A stretch of DNA of 64,000 nt from assembly GCF_030463565.1 (NCBI RefSeq), contig NC_134643.1, positions 41,206,221-41,270,220 on the forward strand, in the 5' to 3' direction. This document shows, piece by piece, positions 1 to 13,295 of this stretch. Position 1 is the stretch's first letter; the number at the start of each line of letters is the position of its first letter. A model generated the notes under the pieces. That model was not told where the DNA came from and ran no database searches. It worked only from the letters and a program-made list of their open reading frames with translations. This DNA comes from Pelecanus crispus (taxonomy: Eukaryota; Chordata; Aves; Pelecaniformes; Pelecanidae). The translations under genes and the position numbers were made by a program.

Positions 1-398
1 GGGATCTCAGAGTCTGTAATTTATCTTTTCCAGTGTGGAATAGTATCTAACTCTGAAAATTCTTTACTAACATCAATTAACACTTAAATAATAAAAAAAA
101 ATCAATGAATAATTGTAGTTCAGCAATTTAAAGCCTTAAATAATTCTGGTACTTTTTCATTATCTTTAAAATAAGTTCAGTAATCTTTTTTTTTTTTTTT
201 TTTAAGACTGTTTGTGTCCTTGTTCTTTAGATATGATGTAAAAACATCAAAGTTGTTTTGCTATACTTTATTTTATGTCTGAACCCAGTACAGCTGTAAT
301 CACAACATAGCCTGGCTGCATAGTCAGAAGGTTACAAGACAGAGGCCCTGGAATATTTTGAGAAACATGCTTCCTGAAGGGTCTTAGGGCTTTCATTT

Positions 399-420
399 AA
401 AAAAAAAAAAAAAAAAAAAA
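399..420. repeat. Poly(A) tract, 22 bases
   Basis: An uninterrupted A22 followed by CAAAAAACCAACC. No retroposon body was recognised upstream. Confidence 0.9.
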
Positions 421-1377
421 CAAAAAACCAACCAAAGGATAGAAGTCTTTAATTTTAACTTTGCATTTTTGCATTTGCCCTGAAGAGTCACAGATTGTCT
501 TAAGTGTGTTTTAGGAGGACACACTAAAAAGCTATACATTAATTTAACTTTAACCTGTCTGTGCTCTTGGGATATGTTTCTGCTTTTGCAGAACGTACCA
601 TTAGTCTGGAGAAGGAGAGTCACTGAGAAGCAAGTATGCTGCCAGGAAGTTGTGGCAGCTCGTAAATATTTCTTTCTCTTCAAGGATTCAATATGTTAAA
701 TATACTTAATGTCTTGAATTTTCCAGTTGTATTTTAAGGTAAGACAAGATGTTTGATGTGCTGTGTGTGTAGAATGAATTTTTTGGCCAGAGTATTCTCA
801 GCTATTTCTATTTTTAGAATACCGGGGGACGGGGGGGAAGCCCAAACCAAAAGGAATCCTGTATTTCTTAAAATTCAACATAAAGTAAAACTAATGTTGT
901 TAATAACACTATTTTGTGTTATTTTGAGGATGCTTCAAACAAATGGTCAGCAGCTTACTTTAAATACTGTATGTGTGAACGTACTATTAGATAAATCTTT
1001 AAAAATTAGTTGTGCTCTTTTTCAGTTGTCCTCTATCTTGTGATCCCTAAACAAAAAAAAACCCCAACATACTTCCCCCCGCCCCCAGCAAAAGCTAGAG
1101 TAGAAATGGGTCTAGTACTGATTTGCTGAATGTCAACAAACTCTGTCCGACTAATGAAAGAAAAAGAAATAATTCCTGTTGCTACTCCATTAATCATGAT
1201 CTACATCTGACTGTATCGTGCTCAACTGCAGGAAATGCTTGAGAAACCATGGCTTATTTAAAATCCAATGTTTTAGATTAACCAAACACGAAAGTTTTGG
1301 CTGTATCCAGGAAGGAATAGGTAGGCAGTGCTGCTGTCTTAAAAAGTTAGTGGAATCAGTTGTTATAGAAGAAAGAC

Positions 1378-1418
1378 AAAAAAAAAAAAAAAAAAAAAAA
1401 GAGAGAGAGAGAGAGAGA
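1378..1418. repeat. Poly(A) plus (GA)n microsatellite
   Basis: An A-run of about 23 bases is followed directly by nine GA dinucleotides. This is simple sequence in a CNOT2 intron. Confidence 0.9.
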
Positions 1419-4400
1419 TAACTGCAGTATTCCTGGAAAGAGGAGCCTGTTCAAAATCAATGTGGAAATGTCCCAGCTGGAGCAATGGTTACCCTTCTTT
1501 TAGCTGAAGCACAGATGCAGAAATCTGGCCTTCTGGCCAAGAGTCTCAGCTGAAAGCAAATAAAAAGTCAGAGGAGTCCTATTCTTTAATTTTTAATCTT
1601 TTGTTCTTCTCCCACAATGTAAGAGTTTTGACGTGATGGAAATATCTAAACACTGAGATCATGAACCAAATTTGAATTACTTCAAAGTTTGGTTTTTCCT
1701 CTCAGTTTATAAGCTTTATCTCCCTGTCTGATGCATAGTGCAAAAGTTTTTGAATGCTAAATGAACTAACAAAAGATAATGTCCAGTGAACGGATGGAGA
1801 CTATCTAATAGTTATTGCAACTTACATAATTTAATAAGGCTTAATATTGTACAAAAGTACAGATCTAGAAAGCTTATCAACGGGCATTTTTGGCTTGAAA
1901 TGAATTGTGTTTGTAGGAACTGTTCAGAAATATTGCTTGAAGAGTATGTAAGGTAATGACTCTACAGAGAAAGCTGGAGGATACTTAGCAGATGAAATGG
2001 TATCAGCTTGGCTTAGATGTGATATAGGGGACCACATCAAGATTAAGAGAAAGGGGAAAAAACACTCTCCCAGCGATAGAGTGTGCACGTAGTCGTCTTA
2101 GTTGCTCGCTGACAAGCGTATCGACGCTATCCTCCTAACGCTGCGCTATCAGCAGCCATCTTCCCTTGCCTGTGAGGCCCAGCTGACCCTCGTGTTTCCG
2201 ACTCGCCTACTCCTGTCCCTATGCTACCCCTCCTGCCCTGCCAGTATGGTTGCTGCTGGCGGTCTTCAATTTTGCATTCCCCGGAGGGCTAAAGCCTCCC
2301 TAAGACCTTTGGGAGTGTTGTTTTCTCTTCCCTCACCACCAGCTTTCCTCGTAAAAGTTTCTGATTTGGCAAATGCAAGAAACTCAGTGAAGGTTTTGAA
2401 GCATTGGGATGCAGTTTACATGTGAATTAAAAGGCTTTAAATTGTACAAAAAGAGTAAGATGTTTGGCTATCAGTATACAAGCTGTTGTTTTAGTGTGCC
2501 GCTTTCATTTAAGGCTATTTTATTTTAATTATGTCTTACCATTTAGGAGGCTTAAGTGTATACATTTTTTTCTTTTAAGTATAATGTCACACGAGGCTGG
2601 CATGTAACTAAATGTGTAGATGTTTTTAAAAAGAGGGATGGTAATGAAGCTTGCAGGTGAATTTGCAGAGTAACACATGGTTGTCTGTTGTGAAGTACGG
2701 AATAGTAGACCCTTGGTTTGCAACAATGTTGGCAATCAGATACATATCTGTCCTCCACATGGACAAATGGCTTTTCTCGCTTTCAGTAAGTGGTAGCAGT
2801 GAGTTGGCTTGCGGAACAGTTAAGGACTGTTTCTTGGGAGGAGTATCAGCTATTAACATAGTAGTTACAATGGGCATAATTCAGAAAAACAGTTACCACA
2901 TTATTTCAGTTTAAAATAAGGTTTGCATGTTACTCCGCCAAGGGTTTTCTTTTGTTTTTATAACTTCTTAGGGGACTCATCAACATAAAAGGTTTCTGAG
3001 ATGCTCCTTATTAATGAAACCTTTATATCATTTCTCTAATACTGGCAGCAATTATCTCTGCTTCACAAGTGGGACCTTAGTGAGAGCAATTTGCTGGCTT
3101 GGACTAGATTAGGACCTGGTTTGTTTTCCAGGTTAAGCTCTGTTGGTCCATGTATGCATCATCTGAGTTGTCTGTCATTTGTGGGAAAAGGTGTTGAGTC
3201 GCTAGGAGCGATACCAAGCATCAGAGGTGGCAAAGTATGTCATGTTGATCTTGAAGCTGTAATGCTTGGTAGAGAAGAAATATTTTAGCATAGTAGGCCT
3301 CTTGATTGTGAAGCTGAAGTCTGACCTACTTAATCTTACTTAGTTAACTTCCTGTTCTAATTGCTATTAAAAAATATATGCTTTGTGAAGATGTGATGAC
3401 TATTGAATACTGATGAAGAATGAAAACCTGTTAAAAGTTTTTTCTTTTTTTTTTTTTTTCTCCTTCCCTTAAGCTGTTCTGAACTTTTCATCAAAAATCG
3501 TACTTAATTTCTTTGCATTTTTTAACATATGTGTCCTGTCTGGGGATTCTATGAATTAAGATGCTAGAATTCCAAGCCTGGTTTACTGCCTGTCTGATTA
3601 TTGCTTTACCTGCTAATTCTCTTTACAGGAATGCCTTTATGTCCCTTGAGGATCTTTTCTCTGCTATATGCCTATACACATAACATGGAACACATACTAG
3701 TAAAACAGCTGTCCTGTTTTGGTGCATTCTAGCAGAGGGGGAGTACAGTAAAGAGAGAATTGATAGTACCAGTACTCTTGACAGCAGACTGGCCTTTCCC
3801 TGTTGAAATCCCCTATTTTCTGTTGCTTATACAAATTGCAACATTTTTTGGGGGGGTTGAAACTTCTTGTTCCCTGTATCTGCTTTGCTTCTTTGTCTTG
3901 CACCCCTCCTTGAGTTTTCAGCTGAAGTTACTTAAATTATAACTAATTCTACGACTTATTTCATGCACAAAGGAGTTTTTGGAGTAGGAAGTGCAAATTT
4001 CTTTAACTGTTGGCTTTTTTTTCACTATTGCCTTTTCTGCTTCCATGAGAAATGCATACAATCTGTCACAGTTCTGAGTCTTTGAGAAGAACCATTTGCA
4101 CGTGCTTGGTATGATTTTATTTTATGGGTTCATTTCTCCAGTTACATGACCCAGCTTTCAGACTGCACATACATCATGTGAGTTTGGCCATATGCACAAT
4201 TTGCTGCAGCAGAATTTTGCTGAACACAGAAATTGCATTTTTATCAATTTGCTCTGAGTATTGCAATGCTTAAGAAAATGCTGAATTCCAACTTCTTTCT
4301 CTGGGGACTGGAGAGAATGATAGGATTTTGTTATTTCTGAAGAACTTAGTGCAGTAGCTGATTTCCTAATCTTTTAAAGCTGGGCTTTACCACTGTATAT

Positions 4401-7400
4401 GCCCTATTAAGGAACTCTCTAGAGTGCGTCTGACTAGATCTAGAATTTCTAACTGGGTAAAGTGCCTTTTTATTTATTTTATAAAAAAACCCCACACCAC
4501 AAAGCAGCAAAAAAGGCAAGCCCAGGCATGAAACTGGAGATAAAATTCAAATAGATTAACTTGCTGAATTAGAGGATATCTTACTCTAATTTGTTATGAA
4601 AGGGTAATTTCTGAAATACAGCAAAACTTGTTCTGTCTACAGCACAATAGTCAAAAGCACTAATGCAGTCCATATGGCAAACTGCAATGTTGTTCAATTG
4701 CAAAATCAATTTTTAGTTAAAACTGCAAGTAGTTTTCAACCAGTGCATTTCTGAATTACCTAATGGGATGAGTCAAAGGTTATCAAACAAAAGAAGGTAG
4801 GAAGTTGTTGTTCTGATGTCTTCCAATGGCAATTTTTCTTATGGTTGAGGTGCAAAATACTGGTCAAGAGAAACTCACAGAATAAAGTTTTGAGGAGCCA
4901 GGAGAAGTGCCGCTGTAGTAGTAAGTTTATTATGAGAATATTTGAAGCAAATTTCATTATCTTTCCAGAATGGAATTTTGGTTTTTGTTTATTTATTTAC
5001 AAACTTGACAGCTGAATTTCTTTCTAAGACTGACCCATTTCCATATTAACCAAATACCAATTTTCATAGATGGGTTTACTGTAATAGTTACTAGAAATGC
5101 AAGTTTGCCTATCTGTTATTTTATGTGATTCTTTGCTTGTTTGCTGGGTTTTATTTTGGTTTCCCATGACAACATAGGTACTTCAGAAGCTTGTTTGGTT
5201 TCTGAACTTAATTTTGGTGGTCTGGCTTCTTAGTGTAACTGATTTCTTCTTTGATGGTATTCCCAAAAGACAGTCAGTAAATAAATGTGGTACACAGATA
5301 GTGTGTATTTAGCTGGTAATTGTCTTGATGGATCATCAAGTGAGAACTTATTTTAAAAGTTAGTTTTTGTTTACTAAAAGTTGAACTAATTTCTCTTTTT
5401 AAAAAATATTATCGCTGGGGAGTGTCTTAAGTAGGTAACAGGAGCATGCCAGTATATCATCTACTTTCAAGATTCTTGCTGTTGTTCACTGCATGCATAC
5501 TTAAAATAGTATTGAATTTAAAAGTATGGGCCAACACATTGCCCCCTAAAGTTACTGGCACGATTGGTCACTTCATTCTAAAATGCAGTCACCTTTCATG
5601 GTGAAACCTTAGAGTTGAAGGTCATTGCACAACGAAATGTATCACATTTTACAATGGTAACTCAGAAATAATATGTTCAATTCAGTCTGAGTCTCTCTTA
5701 GTCTTGAATGGACTGTAAATACTACAAATGACTGGAAGCATGAAGAGGAGAGAAAATGGGCAATTATACTCACATTTTGGATAGGCTCTTGAAGGTGATA
5801 TATTGGGTTTGGTTTTTTTTATTATTGAGTAAATAATATTATTTATAATATTACCGGACAAGTAATAGTTGCTCCTGATTGACAAAATCCTTAAACCATG
5901 CCTTTGACAGATAATCCAGCTGCACGTTTTACAGTATGCGTGTGGGTATGCATATGTGCGCAGTTAGTCAGGAATTGCAACTTCATTGTCATGTCTACAA
6001 AGGACATGCTCCTGCCTCTCCTCAGGTCACGTCACTAAATAAGGTGGAATGCATCTGGCTGCTTCTTGGTTTCTGCCCCCAGCTGCTGTAGATGGAGTGC
6101 TAGTTTGTTTGCTCTTCTGGTCACTTTTGCAGATCCCTTGCTGCCTTTCTCATCTTTGAAGTGTCTTTCTTGCGTGTTTTTTGGATTCTGGTGAATGGTG
6201 TGTCACAAGATTATTTCCTGAGTGAGTACATCTCATTGATCAGACCCATAAAAGGCATCCACACAGCTTAGTGCAGTTATATCCCCAACCACTGTTGGTT
6301 TCTCACATATTCCAAAATCTTGTGCCTGTGATTAGCAGGAGTAGAACCTGCGGGAATCTGCCCCAGGGTGGGCATGGTGTCAACCATGTTATGAAACCAA
6401 AAGGAGCTTCTTGTAATCTCAATTTTCAAGTTTAGCTTTAGTAATTGCAATGTTGTCTTATTTTTATTTTAATGTAGTATAGTTTTTCTTGTTTCTCCTG
6501 TGCTGTTTTATTTCAGGAGTGTTTGAAAATGTTCATTTTGTAATAGTTAAGGATGGTTAAACGTTGAAAACAGTTAACATGTAGATCTTGGTCAGGAGAA
6601 TTTCTGTGGCATTTCTGTGGCTTGTTTGATGTTAGGGACTGCACTTACCTGACATAGTTTGCATGCAGCAGAGACTCAGTTTTATTGTAGCTTTTGAAAG
6701 CATTATTATACTTTATAGAACACTTGGAAAATTTTACCTTGTAGATGGCTGTTCTTGAGAATATAGTTACAATTTTAGACTACACTCCACTCATAAGTTC
6801 TTTATTTCCTTCATGCTCAAAATTTTTATCTGGAGTTCCTGCACAGAAGTTGCTATGCACCTCATCTGCCATAATATTTCCTTTTTGAAAGGAAAGACCA
6901 TGCACTGTTTTAAGGAGATGAGTTATATCTTGAACTGCTTTGAGACTTGGCCTAAGTAAGTCTGTAAATCAAATAGTTACTTTATGGTTGTTATTTTCTA
7001 CAGTGCTCTGTGAATTTGGAAAATAATCAATTTTTGAATCATATGGCACAAGTACTGTGAGATTATCTTAAAGGCTATCCAACCTTCAGGGTTTTTGGCA
7101 GAGTTGTGTCTCATACATTGTAGTGGTCTTCATTTCAGTCTTCCATATTTCTGCGATTTAAAATTTAAAGTACTTACATAAGTTAAAAGACTATAAAACC
7201 AGTTGTTAAAGATGGACAAAACATGTATTTTACTATTACATTCTTACAGTGAGTGCAAATTGGTGCCAGTATTAAGCTTATCAAGGAAAAAGACTTTTTA
7301 ACAAAAAAGAAATATACTGAAATGTTCTATTTTCCATGATTATGTACTGTTGATACTACAAAGTTGTTTGTTACTGTAGCATAAGCATATAGTATACTGT

Positions 7401-10400
7401 TAGAGAACATCAGTCACCTTGGAGAAATGGAGTGACTGTGGTTGTGAAATGGAATGAGGGAACAAAGGATCTCAACTTCTAGTTTTGTTTCGTCTTTCAT
7501 CCTGAAAATAAAATGTATCTATTTGTACTGGTGTACATTTTATGGTGGTTTTTAATAGCTAAATCACTAATGGCTTGGGATTTGAGAGATCTTTTGTATC
7601 TAGCAAGTTGGTAGCATGTATTCTGTTGTATATCAGTTCCAGTTTGGGCCAAATAGGAATTATCTTTGACACTGAAAAATAGGATCATAAACAGTAGCAG
7701 TTTCTACTATAAATTGAATTTATGCTACCTTTTACCAACTGATGGAATTCCAAATTCTGTATTTTGACTTAAATGGCAGGCTGATTTGGTAGTTACCACC
7801 ATGTGACTTTTGATAGACACTACTTCTCCCTGAAAGGCTCATGAAGGGTCACTTTTGTAGATACTTTGGATATGCAAGTATGTTACCATATGTGAAAACA
7901 TCAATTTGTAACAGAAGAGAAAAATAGAGTAAATTATTAACTCTGCTTAGTAATACCTAACCAGCAACATCAGAAGCCATAGTATATAGATGGGTGGAAG
8001 CTCTGTGACATCGGACTGAGATTACAACTGCTAATTGTTCTCATTTAATGATAGTTGGCAAATACCATAGTCATTGGAGGAGCAGGAAAGGGAAGATATT
8101 GCTAAAATTCCTTAAGTGGTTTCTTTTTTTAACTTGTATTACTGTATGTAGTTTTCAGCTCTCGTAAAGATGATGAGTTTAATCAGTTGTAATGCAGTGA
8201 TCAATTTTTCTTCTCTGTGCAAAATTAAAAAAATTCATTCTCCAGGGAGATTTTATAGTATCCTCTTAGAGTTGGTCATGTTAATGTCATGAGTGAGCTT
8301 TCCTTGGGCACTACCTATAGTAATATTGCAAAACAGAAACATAATTAGCTTTCATATTTTAATACTATAATTTGCTTCAGGCTGTTAAACTAATTTAATA
8401 TACAATCATAGCATCTCTTTATAAGTGATTATAGAGAAGATCTTTTTGCAGCTTAAGATGACAAAATTTTTAATGACTTTTCCTTACAAATTCTGTGTCA
8501 GTAACGTATTTTCACTTATTGCTAATAAACAAGTTTTTGTGTGCTGAAGTATGCTATATTGCAGTGTATCTTGTAACAAAAAGGATTTTTCTTGAAATCG
8601 TGGTTTGGGTTTTTTTTTAAATTTTTTTTTAAGTAAGTATTGTTGGTTGTCATGTGTTATATACTCAGCTGAAGGATAAAGGTCAATGACCACAGCAAAC
8701 TGTTCATGAGATGCTTCAAGTTCTTAATGTACGGTGCTTTTAGTTCCCCCATAGTGGTTGTTGTTAGGAAATGTTCCACAGTATTTAAAGTATTTAAAGG
8801 TCTTGTCGGGTTTGGGACTGCATTTTGCTTGGTTAACATTAACTTGAAGTTGTGGGGAAATCTGATCTTCAAACACGATGTGCTTGTGCTTTGAAAGAAG
8901 CGCTTCTGTTCATCTGATCAGAATTGGGCATGGTTTGTGGCAGCATGGCTGGTTAGTTCTCTGAACTCCATCCTAACATGTAGCTCCTTCCCTTTTTTTC
9001 CTCTGTTACCACGAATATTTTCTAATAATATTTGTACATGGATCTACCAGTAGGAGTTGTATGTACTTTTGCAATATTATGCTAAAGGATGAATTGACAG
9101 AAGTGCACCATTTTTACGTTGTTAATAAATGGTTACACTGCCAATGCGTCTTGTGCAACAGAGGACCGAGTTCCCACAGTAGAACAGGAAAAGTAGTTAC
9201 AGGATTAGGAGAGGGATCTGTATGAAATTAGGCTGAGTAGACAGGAATTCTTTACTTAATAAAATTGCCATGCAACTGGAGTACCACTTGTGTGAGATTG
9301 TGTTGGCATAAGTATGTGTGTATAGGTATATATGTATGAATGAGGGACTTAAATACAAGAGCTGATTTCTCTCTCTCACCTCATCTAGACCTTGTGAAAA
9401 CAAAACCTTAGGTCACTGTTACTTTGCAAAGGTTTTAAAATGTATTTATAAATGCTGCGTGAAGTTTGCTTTTTTTAACTTTTGTAGCTGATTGCACACT
9501 GATCTATCAGTCTATGAAAAAGGAGCTGCAGTCTTTGTCTATGAGGCTTCCTGGTGGCTTGTTGTCCTAAGAAATAACCAACGAAGTTCTATCTGCAGGT
9601 CTGCCCACGTTTGGCACAGCCCCAGTTGTTCTCACACCTCCTTACAAATAGTACTGCAGCAAGTTTTTTCGGTATCTGTGTATATGCTTGTAGGGTGATT
9701 GACTAGTGAATACGTTAGTGAGTACTGGAACAATTTAACGTGGATAGGAAGGTGCCTGCTGCTTAACCTGGCAACCATCCGACACTGGCGTTGCGTAAAC
9801 CTGCTGTAGTATTACAAAAGTCTGCACGGGGATAGGTGCTCTATTAGTTTGCCAGCCGTTTACTGACGCTGTGACTACTAGGAAGTAGATAAATTGGCTG
9901 CTGGTGTTAGGCTGAGAACAAGCAAGAAGTAAGTGGCCTGGCTACGGCAGCTGCAGCTTCAATCTCTAATCCCAGTTCCTGCCCTTTCAGTTACTGGTCT
10001 TTAGCGGCTGCCTCATTTTATTGTGCTGTTAGTTTTGTAACAGGGGTGGATAGCAGCGTGAATTGCAACACCGCGTTTCTCTGTGATCTGTGCTGTGGTT
10101 CACCCTGAGAACAAGTGGCAGTTCTTTCTAGTGAAGTGAAATCCTGTTAGGGGTGCAGGCAGCTGCCAGAATGCCCTCCAGCGCCTGTACTGCTTCCCTT
10201 GGTGGGAATGTGGACAGCTTGAGCGCTCCACGCGACCGCTTCGCTTGGCAGCGTTGAACGACACAGAATCGCTTACAAAAATGCTGCTGCGAAGAAGTGT
10301 CTGTCTCTGCAAAAAGTTTTTGAAGGTCTTCAGAGCGCTCGGGTGCAGTGATGCAGCTGGGTTGCAGGCAGGGCTGCTCCGGCCTTCCCCTCTTCCCCTG

Positions 10401-11931
10401 CAGCTGCAGCCTGCGATGCGCTGCTCTGCTCTTTGGAGTTCAGCAGCACAGTCCTGTTAGGTATCATGTAGAAATATGGGTTGCCAATAAAAATATCAAT
10501 ATTTAATCTATCTAATTATTAAAAGTTTTCTTCATTTCTTTTCTAATAACCATTCTCTTGTAAGACTCCATATCAGTGCACTTCATCAGTCTTCAGGGCA
10601 TGATCTTGATTAGTTTTTGGGCCACTGTCTTGCACAATTATCAATATAGAAAATAATCTTTTAGACAATTTAAATTTAGTGGAGAGTGTTTAAAATAGCT
10701 TTCAGCTTTTCAGTATATAGATTTCATATTTGGACATACTAGCTTTCTTGCAGTATCTTTAAACATGTATTTTTGAGACTGAAAGCTCTGATGTTACCCC
10801 ACTGACTCAGAAATCTTTACGGTGCATGTGTAGCCAGCCATGTGTAAACCTTTACGGAAATAAGATCAAAAGCTACAGGGTCAAAGACAATCATTTTTTC
10901 CCCTTATATAGTTCCTGTACTGTAGCTCAGGGTTAGGTGTTACATTGGTACAGTATGGTGTATGCTTCAGTGACTTGCTTTCTATCACAATTAACCTTCT
11001 CCTGTGATACAACAAAATTCATGTGGCAAAAAAATTGCTTCTCTTCTCCCAGGTATTGTTAAAGGAGCACCAAAAAATTCTTTGGGCCTTGTGAGAAGCT
11101 GCCTTTTACCTTCTCAAGAGCAGTTGAGACGCTCAGCTTCTCCTCATTGCCCAGGACAGCTTCACCAAAGCATTTCACTATCCTTTTTACAGCGGTTAAA
11201 GGCAACTGCTCATCTCTCCACACTTTACTCAGGCAGAGCAAAGGACAAGATAATCCCTTTAGCTTGTTAAATGCTCCATCCCATCTGGTAGGTGATAATT
11301 GCATTGTAAGGGGATTAGCACAGTGGGATATGCTTATAGTGTAATGAAAGCTTCACTACAAGTGTGAAAGTCAGCTGAATGCATTCGAGCAGTTTGGGAC
11401 CTTGCATTTGCACATTTTTGTAAATACCGTAAAATACAAGTTTCATCTGGAGATGTGCAGTACCTTTACATCCCTTCATATGTGTGTGACATTATAAGTT
11501 TGTTCTGAGACATCAGTAGTCTAAATATCTGAAACACTCTTGTAGGAGTAGTGGAAGATGCTTTTGTTTAGCTGAACATTTTAGGGCAATTCTGTGATTA
11601 TAGCTGTATTAAAAGCATCCTAAGTGTTGACTTTACTTTCACTCAAAACTCCTATGACTGAAATCATGAGGTTAAGTTGTTACTAGTATAGGAGCACCCA
11701 TGTTATTAGACACTGCCTAGAAATCTTTGTCAGTAAAGGTGAAATTTGAATAGGACACACCGAGAAATACCAGAGTAATTTTGTGTCAGTAGGGATAAGA
11801 GGATTTCAAACTGAAAGTAACTGTCCTTGCAGCCAACCAGAATAAATGTTTTGAAATTTCAATTTCAAGCATGAGCATAAGTTAGTGCAAAATGACTCTT
11901 TTTAAAAAAACCCCACCCTTAAAAATTGTCC

Positions 11932-11955
11932 TTTTTTTTTTTTTTTTTTTTTTTT
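11932..11955. repeat. Poly(T) tract, 24 bases
   Basis: An uninterrupted T24 on the + strand, with no recognisable minus-strand retroposon body on either side. Confidence 0.9.
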
Positions 11956-13172
11956 GAAGTTTAGCTAATGCTGTCATAGTGAAGATAGCAAATCTTAGGG
12001 CTTGGAGCATTTCATAAGCTAACTGTAACTTAGCTTCCTTACCTTTCAAGATGTTAAAGATCTGTTTGAAGGTATGTTATGTAGGGCGGTAGCTCAGGGT
12101 TGATTACTGTCCCGTTGGTTGTGCTCTCTCAGGTTTCCCTGTATGGCACGAGAAACTGGGCAAGTTGCTCAGTGCTGACCAGTATGTGCCATTTTGCTGG
12201 TTTGAACATTAATCTGTTAGGTTAAAACAGGGTTTGGTTAGCCCATGCTGCATTGTGATAGTGTTTCATAGCCAGATAGATTAGGAACTTAACAAAGGTG
12301 TATGTATTTTTACATAAATAAGAGTATCAGGTGTATAAATACGCAGTGCATGCGGTAGATACTTTAGCGAAGTTGTATGAGCTTGCTGTGAGATAAAATT
12401 TTCTAATGAATTAAGGTTCTGTGACCAGCTGTGTGGCTGCTGTTTCTTCAGTTTCCAGTTCCTGACTTAGCAGCTCTGTCTGTGTCTGTATGCTTGCGTG
12501 TCTCTGGGAGTAAGGGCAAAATAAAATCTAGTGGTTTTTTATGGGCTGTCTGCAGTAACTTTGCCAGTCTGTGATGAGGTTGTTGAGTGTGGTTAAGCTC
12601 AACCTTCTCTTACTTAATCATGGCTCTGAGTGCGCAGGGTCAAGTCGAAAGCTGCTTTTCCAAAGTCGTGGTGATGAGACATGGGAGTGATTTTACAGGT
12701 GTTTTTTTTTTTTTCCTTGTTATTTCTTATAAGGGGCTGAGCTCTAAAGAACATTCCTTAATTTTCTTCTGTTAGATGGAAAGTGTTTACCTGAGGAGAG
12801 GAAAATTTGAGAAATTTGCTGGTTTGTTGTCTGACATTCTGTAATTTTAAATAAATCTGAGTGAAAGGTCATGAGACTCAAAAAAAACCCCCTAACTCAA
12901 CGAAGAAACAAACACCCCTCCAAAACACGAAGCATGTCTCCTCTCCCCACCCCAGTCTGTTCTGAAACATGACTTTCTGTCAGATGAAAGTCCCACTTGG
13001 AAGAACCATTACATTGGCAATATACAGAAAATATTTTTAAAGAGGAATTTTCAAGTGTTCAGAAACAGGGTTTTTTTTAACAATCCTTACACGTATTTAA
13101 AAACATATACTATTATAAGTATGTAGCAAACCAAATCATATATGGTATATAATCATTTTTCTTCTTATTTAG

Positions 13173-13295
13173 GTGACAAACAGCATGTTTGGTGCTTCAA
13201 GGAAGAAGTTTGTAGAGGGGGTTGATGGTGACTACCATGATGAAAACATGTACTACAGCCAATCATCGATGTTCCCACATCGGTCAGAAAAAGAT
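13173..13295 (+). CDS. CNOT2: CNOT2 coding exon, residues 17-57
   Basis: This exon has 41 complete codons, phase 0 on both sides. It begins VTNSMFGASRKKF and ends FPHRSEKD. The acceptor is TTCTTATTTAG and the donor is GTAAGT. It encodes the start of the low-complexity N-terminal region, with an acidic/aromatic patch (GDYHDENMYY). All residues agree with my memory of the mammalian protein. A methionine at 13185 (residue 21) could serve as an internal start in a transcript lacking the upstream exon, but nothing in the window shows that this is used. Confidence 0.97.

Larger units (their letters stand above)
1..13172 (+). other. CNOT2: CNOT2 intron upstream of the first exon in the window
   Basis: No coding exon could be recognised here. 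In particular, I searched by eye for the missing first coding exon (16 residues ending in Asn-Tyr-Gln) and did not find it, so this stretch is read as the 3' part of a large 5' intron. It is AT-rich and holds simple tracts: T18 near 186-203, A22 at 399-420, A-run plus (GA)n at 1378-1418 and T24 at 11932-11955. It also holds two CpG-enriched pockets, 2080-2345 and 10195-10440, described under findings. Short open frames here look random. Confidence 0.75.

Noticed and set aside
1-13172. First coding exon of CNOT2 (16 residues)
   Set aside because: I looked for its expected reading frame and donor and found no match. It is taken to lie upstream of the window.
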